This document shows, in pieces, positions 1 through 8,853 of a stretch of 64,000 nt of DNA. The stretch lies in the NCBI RefSeq assembly GCF_000407485.1, contig NZ_ASWD01000001.1, positions 1,343,570-1,407,569 of the forward strand. The letters are read 5' to 3'. Source of the stretch: Enterococcus pallens ATCC BAA-351 (lineage in GTDB: Bacteria; Bacillota; Bacilli; Lactobacillales; Enterococcaceae). The position numbers were made by a program, and so were the translations under genes. The notes under the pieces are model-generated. The model was not told the DNA's origin and ran no database searches. It saw only the letters and a program-made list of their open reading frames with translations. How positions within the stretch are numbered: position 1 is the stretch's first letter; each line of letters opens with the position of its first letter.

Positions 1-42
1 GCGGTCGTAGTGATGGACAAATCATATCAACCGCCAAGCTAA
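1..42 (+). CDS. C-terminal end of a gene cut by the window edge
   Basis: Frame 1 is open from the first base and stops with TAA at 40-42, giving a 13-residue tail (AVVVMDKSYQPPS). It ends 15 bases before the next gene, so the two may be co-transcribed. The tail is too short to assign a family. Confidence 0.45.
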   Translation, partial: AVVVMDKSYQPPS

Positions 43-57
43 GAGGAGGGTATCACC

Positions 58-735
58 ATGAAAAAAGGAGATTTTATTTGGGCCCTACTATTCTTAATGG
101 CATTAACCTTGTTCCTTGTGCCTAGTTCGCGGGAAATGATTTTGAGTGCTAGTAACGCTCACCATTATCTTAGCGGGTTTATCAAATTTGCGATTCTAGC
201 GACGATGGGGGACGTTTTAGGGAAGCGAATTGTTTCAGGTGAGTATCTACTCTCTTCAAAAACGGCTTGGAGTGCACTAGTTTGGGGAATCATTGGCTGT
301 ATGGTAACGCTAGTATTTCCAGTATTTATGGGTGGTGCTGGACAAGCTCAAGCAGGTGGGTTACTACCGTTCTTTGAAGTACCAGTAGCACAAGCTGTTT
401 TTGGAAGCAGTATTATGAACCTGACGTTTGCTCCAGCTATGAACACCTTTCACCGTCTAGCTGATCTATGGATTGAGAGTAAATACACTCATGAAAAAGT
501 GTCTTTCAAAGGGTTAATTAATAAAATTGACTGGGGAACCTTTGTCACCTTTAACTGGCTGAAAGTGGGTATTTTCTTTTGGATTCCGGTGCATTCCATC
601 GTTTTCTTATTGCCAGAGGACATCCGGGTAGCCGTAGCAGCCTTCAGCTCGATTGCTTTAGGAATTATCTTATCCTTTGCAGCCAAAAAAGGTAGTGAGC
701 CAGCAAAAATTACAGAAGAAGAAGAGCTTGCGTAA
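58..735 (+). CDS. Mpv17/PMP22-like integral membrane protein
   Basis: Encodes 225 residues with several hydrophobic segments (about residues 8-24, 40-58, 70-92, 160-185 and 190-208) and an acidic C-terminal tail. The region FNWLKVGIFFWIPVHSIVFLLPEDIR resembles the C-terminal signature of Mpv17/PMP22 family membrane proteins, where a Trp, a Pro and an Arg follow in this order; this is a recalled family resemblance, not a search result. The start is an ATG behind AAGAGGAGGG. Function in bacteria is not established. It is followed by a terminator, so it ends the transcript begun by the truncated gene upstream. Confidence 0.5.
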   Translation: MKKGDFIWALLFLMALTLFLVPSSREMILSASNAHHYLSGFIKFAILATMGDVLGKRIVSGEYLLSSKTAWSALVWGIIGCMVTLVFPVFMGGAGQAQAGGLLPFFEVPVAQAVFGSSIMNLTFAPAMNTFHRLADLWIESKYTHEKVSFKGLINKIDWGTFVTFNWLKVGIFFWIPVHSIVFLLPEDIRVAVAAFSSIALGIILSFAAKKGSEPAKITEEEELA

Positions 736-764
736 ATAAAACATTCTCTGGGGAGAGAAATGTA

Positions 765-796
765 GGCGGATCGTTAACATCGATCCGTCTTTTTTG
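765..796 (+). terminator. Rho-independent terminator
   Basis: GCGGATCG at 766-773 pairs with CGATCCGT at 781-788 across a 7-base loop and is followed by a run of T. It separates the membrane protein gene from cstA. Confidence 0.85.
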
Positions 797-930
797 GCGT
801 GAAAGGAGATTGCTTGATTATTTCGCTGCTTGCAACTATTATCAGAAAATTTCAGCAATTCTCTTTACATTTTAATCTAAATGTGGGAATATACGGCATA
901 AATTAAAATAAAATTAGAGTGGGTGGAGAA

Positions 931-2673
931 ATGAACGGTGTCGTGATTTTGTTAGTTGCAATTATTTGTTTTATCGCCGCATATGTTGGCTATTCTAAGT
1001 GGTTAGAGCAAAAATGGGGAATTGATCCTAAAGCAGTTACTCCTGCAGTCAGATTAGAAGATGGTGAGGATTATGTTCCAGAACCAGCTTTTGTGGTATT
1101 TAGCCACCAATTTTCGTCAATTACGGGTGCAGGACCAGTAACTGGACCAATCATTGCTGCCATGTTTGGCTGGGTGCCAGCGTTCTTATGGATTTTGTTT
1201 GGCGGTATTTTCTTTGGGGCAGTTCACGACTTTGGGGCGCTGTATGCTTCAGTAAAAAATGATGGTAAGTCGATTGGTTTGATTATTGAAAAATACATTG
1301 GCAAAGTCGGGAAGAAATTATTCCTGCTGTTTTGCTGGCTATTTGCTTTATTAGTTATTGCGGCTTTTGGCGATATTGTAGCAACGACCTTTAATGGCTT
1401 TACTCCTGAAGTTGCAGAATCTGTCAATACGGCTAATGCTTCGGCGGCTTCAATTTCTATGCTGTTTATTATTGCTGCGATCTTAGTGGGCTTTGTCATG
1501 AAAAAGGTTCATATGAAAGGTGCAATAATGCATGTTTTTGGGATAGCTGTGTTGTTGGGTACTTTGGCTTTAGGAATTGCTTTTCCGATTTTTGCCAACA
1601 AACAAACGTGGCTGCTGATCGTATTTGCCTATTTATTTTTAGCCTCTGTTATGCCTATGTGGTTGTTGATGGCACCAAGAGATTTTTTGAGTACTTATAT
1701 GTTGTTAGGCATGATTATTGCGGCTGTATTAGGTTTGCTGGTAGAGCATCCAGCGATGGACTTGAATGCTTTTAATGGTTTCGCTGTAGTTGATGCAACA
1801 GGTAGTGTAAAATATTTGTTCCCAATTCTATTTATTACGGTAGCCTGTGGAGCAGTGTCTGGCTTTCACAGCTTGGTTTCTTCAGGAACCTCTTCTAAGC
1901 AGGTGCGTAATGAAAAAGATATGCGTCCGATTAGCTTTGGGGCCATGATGTGTGAATGTGTTTTGGCAGTGGTGGCTTTAGTTGTAGCAGGAGCAGTTGC
2001 GCAAAATGGACAATTGCCGCAAGGAACACCATTTCAGATTTTTTCTAGCTCAGTTGCGGGATTTTTAACGAATTTTGGTTTGCCGGTACATGTGGCACAG
2101 TGCTTTATGACTATGTGTGTTTCAGCATTAGCTTTGACTTCGCTAGATTCAGTAGCCCGAATTGGCCGGATGTCGTTACAAGAATTTTTCTCTGAAGATG
2201 GCAAAGAAAAAGGAATCGCTAAGCTTTTGACGAATAAATATGTGGCAACTGTTGTAACCTTGGCAGCAGGCTTTGTGTTAGCGTTAGGCGGCTATAACAG
2301 TGTTTGGCCTTTGTTTGGCTCAGCCAATCAGTTGTTAGCAGCTATGGTGATGATTGCAGTAGCGGTTTACATGAAAACCTCAAAAAAATCAGGGGTGATG
2401 TTCTATATTCCAATGGGGATTATGCTGGCAGTTACCTTTACAGCATTAGGTATGTCAATTTATGGACTGGTAACCAAATTAATGAGTGCTACTCAATTTT
2501 TGATTACTATTCCGGCAACGCCAGCTGCGGGTCAATTTGTCTTCTTATCAGATGGGCTTCAATTAATTTTTGCTTTCTTGTTGCTTGGATTAGGGATTAT
2601 GGTTGCAACCAAATGTTTGCAGGCTCTTTTCCAAACAGTTGAAAAAACGAAAGAAAAACCAGTTACTGAATAA
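931..2673 (+). CDS. cstA: CstA-family carbon starvation / pyruvate-type transporter
   Basis: The 580-residue polytopic membrane protein matches the CstA family: N-terminal YVPEPAFVVFSHQFSSITGAGPVTGPI, then FGAVHDFGALYASV and, later, ACGAVSGFHSLVSSGTSSKQ. Members import pyruvate or peptides under nutrient limitation; the substrate here is unproven. It is the shorter Gram-positive form (E. coli CstA is about 700 residues). An in-frame GTG at 919 exists, but GGGTGGAG at 921-928 is placed to serve the ATG at 931, so I chose 931. It appears monocistronic, between terminators at 765 and 2682. Confidence 0.9.
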   Translation: MNGVVILLVAIICFIAAYVGYSKWLEQKWGIDPKAVTPAVRLEDGEDYVPEPAFVVFSHQFSSITGAGPVTGPIIAAMFGWVPAFLWILFGGIFFGAVHDFGALYASVKNDGKSIGLIIEKYIGKVGKKLFLLFCWLFALLVIAAFGDIVATTFNGFTPEVAESVNTANASAASISMLFIIAAILVGFVMKKVHMKGAIMHVFGIAVLLGTLALGIAFPIFANKQTWLLIVFAYLFLASVMPMWLLMAPRDFLSTYMLLGMIIAAVLGLLVEHPAMDLNAFNGFAVVDATGSVKYLFPILFITVACGAVSGFHSLVSSGTSSKQVRNEKDMRPISFGAMMCECVLAVVALVVAGAVAQNGQLPQGTPFQIFSSSVAGFLTNFGLPVHVAQCFMTMCVSALALTSLDSVARIGRMSLQEFFSEDGKEKGIAKLLTNKYVATVVTLAAGFVLALGGYNSVWPLFGSANQLLAAMVMIAVAVYMKTSKKSGVMFYIPMGIMLAVTFTALGMSIYGLVTKLMSATQFLITIPATPAAGQFVFLSDGLQLIFAFLLLGLGIMVATKCLQALFQTVEKTKEKPVTE

Positions 2674-2681
2674 AATAAAAT

Positions 2682-2732
2682 GAATCGTCTTGAAGATTGG
2701 TGGATAAAACCGGTATTTGAGACGATTTTTCT
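2682..2732 (+). terminator. Rho-independent terminator after cstA
   Basis: AATCGTCT at 2683-2690 pairs with AGACGATT at 2720-2727, with an inner ATTGGT/ACCGGT stem formed partly by G-U pairs. It is followed by TTT. Confidence 0.7.
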
Positions 2733-2752
2733 ATTCCAAATGGGATGAGACA

Positions 2753-2781
2753 TTGTCAGAGAAAAAGTTTTCACGTATAGT
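2753..2781 (+). promoter_or_regulatory. Sigma-A type promoter of the ABC exporter operon
   Basis: TTGTCA at 2753-2758, a 17-base spacer and TATAGT at 2776-2781 lie about 20 bases before the ATG at 2802. Confidence 0.7.
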
Positions 2782-2801
2782 AGAAAAAAAGGAGTGACAA
2801 A

Positions 2802-3539
2802 ATGATTGAATTAATAGATGTTACTAAAATGTATGGTAAAACAGCTGCGTTGAAGGATTTGACTTTATCCATTAAAAATGGTGAAATATTTGGTTTCCTC
2901 GGCCACAATGGTGCTGGGAAATCTACTACCATTAAAAGTTTAGTCAGTATCATTGAACCTACCAGTGGAACAATCCGTTTCGATGGCATGGATCTGAAGG
3001 AAAATCGCTTAGCTATTAAAAAGAAAATTGCTTATGTTCCCGATACGCCAGATTTATTTCTTCAATTAACGGCAAATGAATATTGGGACTTAATTCGGGC
3101 AGCTTATGAATTAAGTGGTGAAGAAGCCCGTTTACGAGAATTGATTGAATTATTTGACATGCAAAGTTATGTGGACGAAACCTTGGAAAGTTTTTCTCAT
3201 GGGATGAGGCAAAAAGCGATTATTATTGGTGCGCTGCTGCCAGATCCAGATATTTGGATTTTAGATGAACCTTTACAGGGACTAGACCCTCAGGCTGCTT
3301 TTGATTTGAAGGAAATGATGAAGCAGCATGCAGCCAAGGGGAAAACGGTTATTTTTTCTACCCATGTATTGGATACGGCCCAGCAATTGTGCGATGAATT
3401 GGCAATCCTGAAGAAAGGTGAGTTGATTTATAATGGTTCAGTGGATGCTTTGCTGCAGGATTATCCAAATGAATCATTGGAGAGTGTTTACTTGAAAATG
3501 GCTGGACGTCAGGCCCAAGAGCAGGAGGCGGAGGTATGA
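2802..3539 (+). CDS. ABC transporter ATP-binding protein (exporter type)
   Basis: A 245-residue nucleotide-binding subunit. Visible motifs are Walker A GHNGAGKST near residue 35, the signature loop SFSHGMRQK, Walker B IWILDEP and the switch histidine in STH. The signature is SHGMRQ rather than LSGGQ, which is common in ABC-2 type exporters. It overlaps the membrane subunit by four bases (ATGA), so the two are translationally coupled. The architecture resembles the Bacillus YthP/YthQ pair; the substrate is unknown. Confidence 0.88.
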   Translation: MIELIDVTKMYGKTAALKDLTLSIKNGEIFGFLGHNGAGKSTTIKSLVSIIEPTSGTIRFDGMDLKENRLAIKKKIAYVPDTPDLFLQLTANEYWDLIRAAYELSGEEARLRELIELFDMQSYVDETLESFSHGMRQKAIIIGALLPDPDIWILDEPLQGLDPQAAFDLKEMMKQHAAKGKTVIFSTHVLDTAQQLCDELAILKKGELIYNGSVDALLQDYPNESLESVYLKMAGRQAQEQEAEV

Positions 3540-5131
3540 AGCTTCAGCAATTAAAAGCATTGATGCGAACCAATATCCTGTATGTAAACCCTTCTGCAAC
3601 CAATCAAGCTCGCAAAAAAGGGAAAACTGGGGCTAAGCTAATTCGCAGCATTTTTAGCTCGTATATTCTTTCTGGAATTGTCTTCTTAGTCGTTTATGTA
3701 GGCATCATGTTTATGATTGATTTCTCGAAATTTCCTGGTTTCTTTACTTACTATATGGCATTGTTTGGTTTGATCGGCTTTTCCCAGGCAATGTCGGCAA
3801 TTTTCAATGTCTTTTTTGAAAGTCGTGATTTGGAAAATTATCTTTCGATGCCCTTTCGCCAAGGAGAGGTCTTTTTATCAAAATTTTTAGTCGTCGGTTT
3901 AACGATTGTTCCTTTTCTGCTGCCCTTAGCCGTAGTATTCTTTCTAGCTGCCTGGCGCAGTGGACAAATGATATTACTGGCAATTATTTCCAGCTTGCTG
4001 CTTTTTGCAGCCTTCGTGTTACTGTTATTTGGCTTGTGTAGTTTGTTTATCTTTGGTTTAACTCAGACCAAGCTGTTTGCTCGGCATAAAAAGACCTTTA
4101 CTACCGGGATGCTGGTACTTTCAATGGTTGTTTCCATCGGTGGTATTTTACTGATTAATTTCTCCCAGACCAATACAAGTTACAGTACAGAGTTGGTTGA
4201 TAAAACGGCTTTAGCACCGTTCATGCCTTTCTTCTATGCGGTTACGGCACCTTTTTCGGTTGCAGGTTTATTAAGTATTGCTGGTTTAGTTATTTGCTTA
4301 GCAGTCATTTTCTTTATTTTAAGAAAAGGAATTGTACCAAAACTTTATCAATCCGTTAACGATACTCCGCAAAATGGTGGAAGTAAAAAACGGATGCGCA
4401 AGGAAAATCAAAACTTGGTGCAGTTGATGCGAAACTACAATATTCAATTGATCAAGAATCCAAACTTAGTGATGCAAATGCTTTCGTCTTCGCTAATCAT
4501 GCCAATTGTATTCTTTATCACTTTCATGATGAATGGTGATTTTTCTTTTGAAGGTCTGTCTTTAAAATTTTTTGGTGTATTTTTTGTAGTTGGAATTTTT
4601 GTAGCGGGTATGACGATCAATCAAACCTCTTTTGTTAGTTCGATTATTTCTCTGGATCGAGAAAACTTCTTGTTTATTCGTTCCTTGCCGTTATCGTTCA
4701 AAAGCTATATGCGAATTAAATTTTGGTTTGCCTGCACCTTGCAAATTATCATTACGGGAGTTGTCGGATTATTAGCTGGTTTGGTGTTTCGTTTACCGTT
4801 TCTTTTATTGTTATCTATGTTGGCGGGGGTTGTTTTAGGTACCATTCTTATTTCATTGCATTTTTTCATTCGCGACTATCAGCTATTGAATTTGAGCTGG
4901 AACAATATTAGTGAGTTGTTCACTCGCGGCAGCGGAAATTTTGCTTTAGTCTTTTGGATTTTTGGTGTCATGATCCTTGGTGGTATTGTTATTACTGCTT
5001 ATGTAATGGCTGTGATATTCCAAATCAATCCGTGGCTGTTAAATGGTGGAGTTTTCTTGCTGATTGCCGTAATCAGCGCCTTATATTTGAGAAATAAACA
5101 GACTTATTTTTGGAATAGGCTAATGGATTAA
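3536..5131 (+). CDS. ABC transporter membrane subunit, large ABC-2 type
   Basis: A 531-residue polytopic protein with about ten to twelve hydrophobic helices, a basic N-terminus and a charged central loop (SKKRMRKENQN) dividing two membrane halves. It is the partner of the ATPase encoded just upstream (ATGA overlap). The size and two-half arrangement fit YthQ-like exporters of unknown substrate. A strong terminator follows, so the operon has two genes. Confidence 0.82.
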   Translation: MKLQQLKALMRTNILYVNPSATNQARKKGKTGAKLIRSIFSSYILSGIVFLVVYVGIMFMIDFSKFPGFFTYYMALFGLIGFSQAMSAIFNVFFESRDLENYLSMPFRQGEVFLSKFLVVGLTIVPFLLPLAVVFFLAAWRSGQMILLAIISSLLLFAAFVLLLFGLCSLFIFGLTQTKLFARHKKTFTTGMLVLSMVVSIGGILLINFSQTNTSYSTELVDKTALAPFMPFFYAVTAPFSVAGLLSIAGLVICLAVIFFILRKGIVPKLYQSVNDTPQNGGSKKRMRKENQNLVQLMRNYNIQLIKNPNLVMQMLSSSLIMPIVFFITFMMNGDFSFEGLSLKFFGVFFVVGIFVAGMTINQTSFVSSIISLDRENFLFIRSLPLSFKSYMRIKFWFACTLQIIITGVVGLLAGLVFRLPFLLLLSMLAGVVLGTILISLHFFIRDYQLLNLSWNNISELFTRGSGNFALVFWIFGVMILGGIVITAYVMAVIFQINPWLLNGGVFLLIAVISALYLRNKQTYFWNRLMD

Positions 5132-5137
5132 AAAGTT

Positions 5138-5180
5138 GGGACAGCTAGTATTTATTTAGATACTTGCTGTCCCTTTTTTT
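5138..5180 (+). terminator. Rho-independent terminator
   Basis: GGGACAGC at 5138-5145 pairs with GCTGTCCC at 5166-5173, with extra AGTA/TACT pairs toward the loop, followed by seven T. Confidence 0.92.
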
Positions 5181-5387
5181 GAGTTGGGAGGCAAACCATT
5201 TTCTATTGAAGTAGTCGAAGGACAAAATGTGGCAGCTGAGACATTACTTGCGGTGATGGATTTGCCCCAACTAGAAAGTAGTCAAAAAGATGCTACAATT
5301 ATAGTGGTTTTACCTGATGTAAAAAAGGGCAACTTGTTAAAGCAAAACCAACCAGTAACAATCAAGCAAATTGTATTTGAATTTTAA
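5181..5387 (+). pseudogene. Remnant of a glucose-type PTS EIIA domain
   Basis: The open frame encodes ELGGKPFSIEVVEGQNV and then LLAVMDLPQLESSQKDATIIVVL. This matches the second half of EIIA-Glc domains, from the segment after the catalytic histidines to the C-terminal strands. Both histidines and the whole first half are missing, and no good start codon or ribosome binding site is present because an upstream terminator abuts it. It is a decayed relic, not a functional protein. Confidence 0.75.
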
Positions 5388-5390
5388 GTT

Positions 5391-5424
5391 AAAAGGAGAC
5401 TGACAGTTTCGTTGGTCTCTTTTT
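5391..5424 (+). terminator. Terminator-like hairpin after the EIIA relic
   Basis: AAAAGGAGAC at 5391-5400 pairs with GTCTCTTTTT at 5415-5424, apart from one bulged base. It is probably the surviving terminator of the lost PTS gene. Confidence 0.6.
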
Positions 5425-5658
5425 ATTGGTCTGCTGTTTAACGGGGATGATCCGCCTAAAGTTAAAATTTACTTATTCTTTCCTTTTGTAAATCTAATTT
5501 TATAACTCACATATTTATTGTGTCAGCAACCTTTCTGTCATAATAAATTTTTCGATTGATTATTTATCTAAACATTTCAGTTAAATTATAGTAAAATAAG
5601 CAAATCAAGACGTATTTGGTTATACTAATGATTTTATGAATATGGAGGAGAAGAATGA

Positions 5659-6576
5659 ATGCCACGAGTGGGAGATAATATTTATTTGAGAAAGGATGGC
5701 CGCTGGGAAGCGCGCTATACAATTTCTAAGGACGAAAACGGCAAGGTTAAATATCGCTCGGTTTACGGAGAAACCAGAGAAGAGGCTTATGAGAAGCGTT
5801 TAATATCCATGATGAAAATGGAGGAAGTGTTTAAACGAACTCATCGTTTTGTTGGGGATTTACCCAACCTGCCAACTCCTACAACAAAAGCTTATAGTTG
5901 CGAGAAATGGTTTATTCTTTTTCTTGTGGAGGAAAGTAAAACAAAGAATAACAGTACACTTGAAAAACAACGGACGCTTGTGGCTAAATATATTCTTCCG
6001 GCATTTGGCGATATGCCTCTTAGTATGGTCACTCATGAAACGGTTAAAGAAATGGCTAGTGAGATATATGCGGATGGCAAAGGGAATAAGCTTGCTTATG
6101 AAGCAATCTGGTTGGTGAGCAGAGGAATGGCAAAGGCTGTAAAAGAAGGATTTCTGCGTTATAATCCTTGTTCTTATATGGCGCGACCTAATCAACGAGA
6201 ATTCTTTACCTATTATATAAAAGAGGATGGGCTAACAGGCTGCCCCAAAAGTGATGAGTATCAATTAAAAGCCGCTCTATGTTTTATGCAGGAATCTAGA
6301 CTCCAATTGAGTAAAATTTTATCTCTGAAGTGGAAAGACATTGATTTTGATCAACGGTTGATTTTGCTAAATAAAAATACATACCAAGAAGTAGCTGTTG
6401 AACCTGTAGCTAAGCCTGACCTTAATGAACTTCCAATGACAGAATTTATGTACCCGATATTGCAGGAATTAAAGGCGGCCTCTGAAGATGACTTTGTTTT
6501 TAAAAAAGACAAAAATTTGTGGACGGAGGAAAATATCGATAAAACTTACTTCAGCATGGACAGCAGAAATAAATAG
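5659..6576 (+). CDS. Integrase-like protein lacking catalytic residues
   Basis: The 305-residue product begins MPRVGDNIYLRKDGRWEARY, the N-terminal arm-binding domain of Tn916-type tyrosine recombinases, followed by a SAM-like core-binding domain. In the catalytic domain, the first motif reads SRLQLSKILSLKW where active enzymes have TGLRIGEIAALKW, so the first catalytic Arg is Gln. The protein ends before the HxxR and Tyr motifs, and I see no trace of them downstream. It is related to the intact recombinase at 37197. It could be a decaying integrase or a DNA-binding protein kept without recombination activity. RBS: GGAGGAG. Confidence 0.7.
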   Translation: MPRVGDNIYLRKDGRWEARYTISKDENGKVKYRSVYGETREEAYEKRLISMMKMEEVFKRTHRFVGDLPNLPTPTTKAYSCEKWFILFLVEESKTKNNSTLEKQRTLVAKYILPAFGDMPLSMVTHETVKEMASEIYADGKGNKLAYEAIWLVSRGMAKAVKEGFLRYNPCSYMARPNQREFFTYYIKEDGLTGCPKSDEYQLKAALCFMQESRLQLSKILSLKWKDIDFDQRLILLNKNTYQEVAVEPVAKPDLNELPMTEFMYPILQELKAASEDDFVFKKDKNLWTEENIDKTYFSMDSRNK

Positions 6577-6647
6577 TCGGAACCAATCAGTATTTCTTAA
6601 TAGCTGACGCAAATAGTTCAGTAAAGTTAGAGCGATACTCATTCAAA

Positions 6648-6700
6648 AAAAGGTACTTAAACTCTGTTATCTAGACAAGGTTTAAGTACCTTTATTTTTT
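6648..6700. terminator. Bidirectional terminator
   Basis: AAAGGTACTTAAAC, ending at 6662, pairs perfectly with GTTTAAGTACCTTT beginning at 6680. A-rich and T-rich flanks allow termination on both strands. It overlaps the stop codon of the minus-strand gene at 6699. Confidence 0.92.
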
Positions 6701-6914
6701 ATGCTTCAGGATGTTCAAAATATTTGATTGCATGCTTGAAAACACTAATTACTCGTTTATCAGACAGTTCAACGTCCATGCGTTTAGGATGGACTGCGAT
6801 CAAGGTTCCTTCTAGAACTTCTCCATCTAATAAAGTGACAATAACAGGTTTTGGTAAACCTAACTTCTTTGGATCATGTGCATTTTCCATGTTTCCGATT
6901 GGTTGTTCTGACAT
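6699..6914 (-). CDS. Hfq-like small Sm-fold protein
   Basis: A 71-residue protein. Residues 23-68 follow the Hfq pattern: an Sm1-like stretch VIVTLLDGEVLEGTLIAVHPK and an Sm2-like VISVFKHAIKYF, where FKHAI at residues 59-63 stands in for the Hfq signature YKHAI. Hfq forms a hexameric RNA-binding ring that pairs small RNAs with mRNAs. Most Lactobacillales are thought to lack hfq, so this may be a divergent homologue or another Sm-like protein. The start is the ATG preceded by GGAAGGA with nine bases of spacing; an upstream ATG and a TTG are too close to that site. Monocistronic. Confidence 0.6.
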   Translation of the reverse strand: MSEQPIGNMENAHDPKKLGLPKPVIVTLLDGEVLEGTLIAVHPKRMDVELSDKRVISVFKHAIKYFEHPEA

Positions 6915-7062
6915 ACTGATCATTCCTTCCAAATTTTACTTCTATATATAGTGATAATACGAAAGGTAAAAAGTTACAAGCAATCTGCTTGTTCAAAATC
7001 ATGGCTTCAGTATAAAACTGCGTCCTTTTGCAAAAAAACTCCTAACTGCTCAGCTCTTTTAG

Positions 7063-7068
7063 TATAAT
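7063..7068 (+). promoter_or_regulatory. -10 element upstream of the response regulator
   Basis: A perfect TATAAT lies 22 bases before the chosen start at 7091. No good -35 is visible at the proper distance, which would fit an activated promoter. Confidence 0.5.
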
Positions 7069-7090
7069 AGTAGAAATGAGGAGTGAGTGG

Positions 7091-7765
7091 ATGACGAAAC
7101 TTTTTTTAGTAGAGGATGATCCCACGATTGTGAAGGTTGTGCAGGAGCATTTACAGCAATGGGGGTACGAGTGTGTAGCACCTGAGAATTTTCAACAGGT
7201 GGACCAAGAGGTAAAGCAGGCGGAACCGGACTTAGTAATTATGGATATTTCCTTACCCTATTTCAATGGGTTTCATTGGTGTCAGGAAATTCGCAAGTTT
7301 TCTGAGGTACCGATTATTTTCTTGTCTTCAGCTGAAGATAAGATGAATCAAATCATGGCGATGTCTATGGGAGCAGACGATTTTATGGCAAAGCCCTTTG
7401 ACTTGTCATTGCTGGTAGCAAAAATTCAAGCACTGTTAAGACGGAGCTACCAATATGGACACCAGGAAACCACTTATGAGCTGCAGGGATTTCAGTTTCT
7501 TCCGACTGAGAACTTATTAAAAAATGAGCTGACGACGGTTCCGGTTTCTCCTAATGAATCACGGATTTTACACTTGTTGTGTCAGCACCGTGGACAGATT
7601 GTAGCGAGGGAGCAGATTATCGAGCTGTTATGGCAAAATGATGAATTTATCGATAATAATACTTTGGCAGTAAACCTTACCCGACTGCGTAAAAAATTAG
7701 CAGCAGCAGGTATCAACGATTTAATTCAGACGGTCAAAAATAAGGGCTATCTAATTGAGGAGTAA
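7091..7765 (+). CDS. bceR: BceR-type response regulator (OmpR family)
   Basis: 224 residues. The receiver domain has acidic pair ED/D at residues 8-10, the phospho-acceptor Asp in DLVIMDISLP near residue 52 and the conserved Lys in AKPFD. The C-terminal winged helix ends in TVKNKGYLIEE. This subgroup senses bacitracin or other cell-wall peptides together with a neighbouring ABC transporter. An earlier ATG at 7076 is in frame, but it sits too close to the -10 box, and AGGAG before 7091 fits better. The kinase gene starts three bases after the stop. Confidence 0.85.
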   Translation: MTKLFLVEDDPTIVKVVQEHLQQWGYECVAPENFQQVDQEVKQAEPDLVIMDISLPYFNGFHWCQEIRKFSEVPIIFLSSAEDKMNQIMAMSMGADDFMAKPFDLSLLVAKIQALLRRSYQYGHQETTYELQGFQFLPTENLLKNELTTVPVSPNESRILHLLCQHRGQIVAREQIIELLWQNDEFIDNNTLAVNLTRLRKKLAAAGINDLIQTVKNKGYLIEE

Positions 7766-7768
7766 TGA

Positions 7769-8761
7769 ATGAAAAAAACAATAACGTCCTTCTTTTATGA
7801 ACAGCGAGTAGTGTATCTGCTTTATTTGTTGATTGTTGGTTTGGCTGCTTTTACCTTCTATTTATATGATTTACCACTAATGGCCTTTGCGGACGGACTG
7901 CTGTTTACCCTTTTTTCACTCCTTGTTTATACGCTAATGGCATTTTATAGATATATTCGCAAACAACGGCAGCTAACAATTCTGACTGAAAACCTAGTGC
8001 AATCAGAAGCACAAGCACTTTTTCCACGACCAGATACTCAGTCGGAGGCTTGCTACCAAGAAATCATTCGTCAGCTGTTGGCGGAGACCAACAAAGAGCG
8101 GCTGAAGGGACAACAGGCTAAACAGGAGATTTTTGATGATTTCGGTTTGTGGATGCACCAAATAAAGACCCCTGTTGCCGCTTTGGATTTGTTAATTCAG
8201 ACAGGCAACAGCAATCCGCAAGAAATGAAGGCAGAGCTGTTTAAAGTAAATGAGTATTTGCAGATGATGCTGAATTATCTGCGGCAAAATTTAGACAGCC
8301 AGGATTTGATGATTGAAAAATTAGCCATTGATACAGTGGTGAAAGAAGTTTTGCGAAAATATGCTTTTTTCTTTTCTCAGAAAAATTTACAGTTGGAATT
8401 AAAGCAGCTGGAGGGTGGCTTTGTTCTGTCTGACAAAAAGTGGCTGATTTTTATTTTGGAGCAGGTTTTATTCAATGCGATCAAATATACAAATGATGGA
8501 AAGATCACCATCACTTTTTTTGAAAATCAGTTAGATATCCAAGATACGGGCATGGGCATTCGACCGGAGGATTTGCCTCGGGTTTTTGAGAAGGGCTATA
8601 CTGGTTATAACGGGCGTGAGCAGCAGCGAGCAAGCGGACTGGGATTGTATTTAAGTCAAAAGGTGGCCCAAAAGATTGGCTGCCGTTTGGCAATTGATTC
8701 TACAATTAGTCAAGGAACCACGGTTTCCATCTTCTTTCCTAAGAAAAGGCCCATGAACTAA
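7769..8761 (+). CDS. bceS: BceS-type intramembrane-sensing histidine kinase
   Basis: 330 residues. Two N-terminal membrane helices (about residues 14-31 and 40-60) are joined by a very short loop, with no extracellular sensor domain, as expected for kinases that take their signal from a Bce-type transporter. The phospho-acceptor is His130 in LWMHQIKTPVAAL. ATPase motifs are the N box (QVLFNAIKYT), G1 (DIQDTGMGI) and G2 (GLGLYLSQ). Co-transcribed with the response regulator; a terminator follows the stop codon. Confidence 0.87.
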   Translation: MKKTITSFFYEQRVVYLLYLLIVGLAAFTFYLYDLPLMAFADGLLFTLFSLLVYTLMAFYRYIRKQRQLTILTENLVQSEAQALFPRPDTQSEACYQEIIRQLLAETNKERLKGQQAKQEIFDDFGLWMHQIKTPVAALDLLIQTGNSNPQEMKAELFKVNEYLQMMLNYLRQNLDSQDLMIEKLAIDTVVKEVLRKYAFFFSQKNLQLELKQLEGGFVLSDKKWLIFILEQVLFNAIKYTNDGKITITFFENQLDIQDTGMGIRPEDLPRVFEKGYTGYNGREQQRASGLGLYLSQKVAQKIGCRLAIDSTISQGTTVSIFFPKKRPMN

Positions 8762-8799
8762 ACCCAAACTTTCAAGACTGTAAGTTTGGGTTTCTTTTT
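8761..8799 (+). terminator. Rho-independent terminator after the kinase gene
   Basis: AACCCAAACTT at 8761-8771 pairs with AAGTTTGGGTT at 8782-8792, followed by TCTTTTT. It splits the regulator genes from the transporter genes. Confidence 0.92.
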
Positions 8800-8853
8800 G
8801 TAAGTGGTTCGGAACTGCTCCAGGTTCTATGATATAGGAGAGGAGGAGAGACA

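Noticed and set aside
7076..7090. ATG at 7076 as the start of the BceR-type regulator.
   Set aside because: It lies within about eight bases of the -10 box, so little or no RBS would be transcribed; AGGAG between 7076 and 7091 supports the later ATG.
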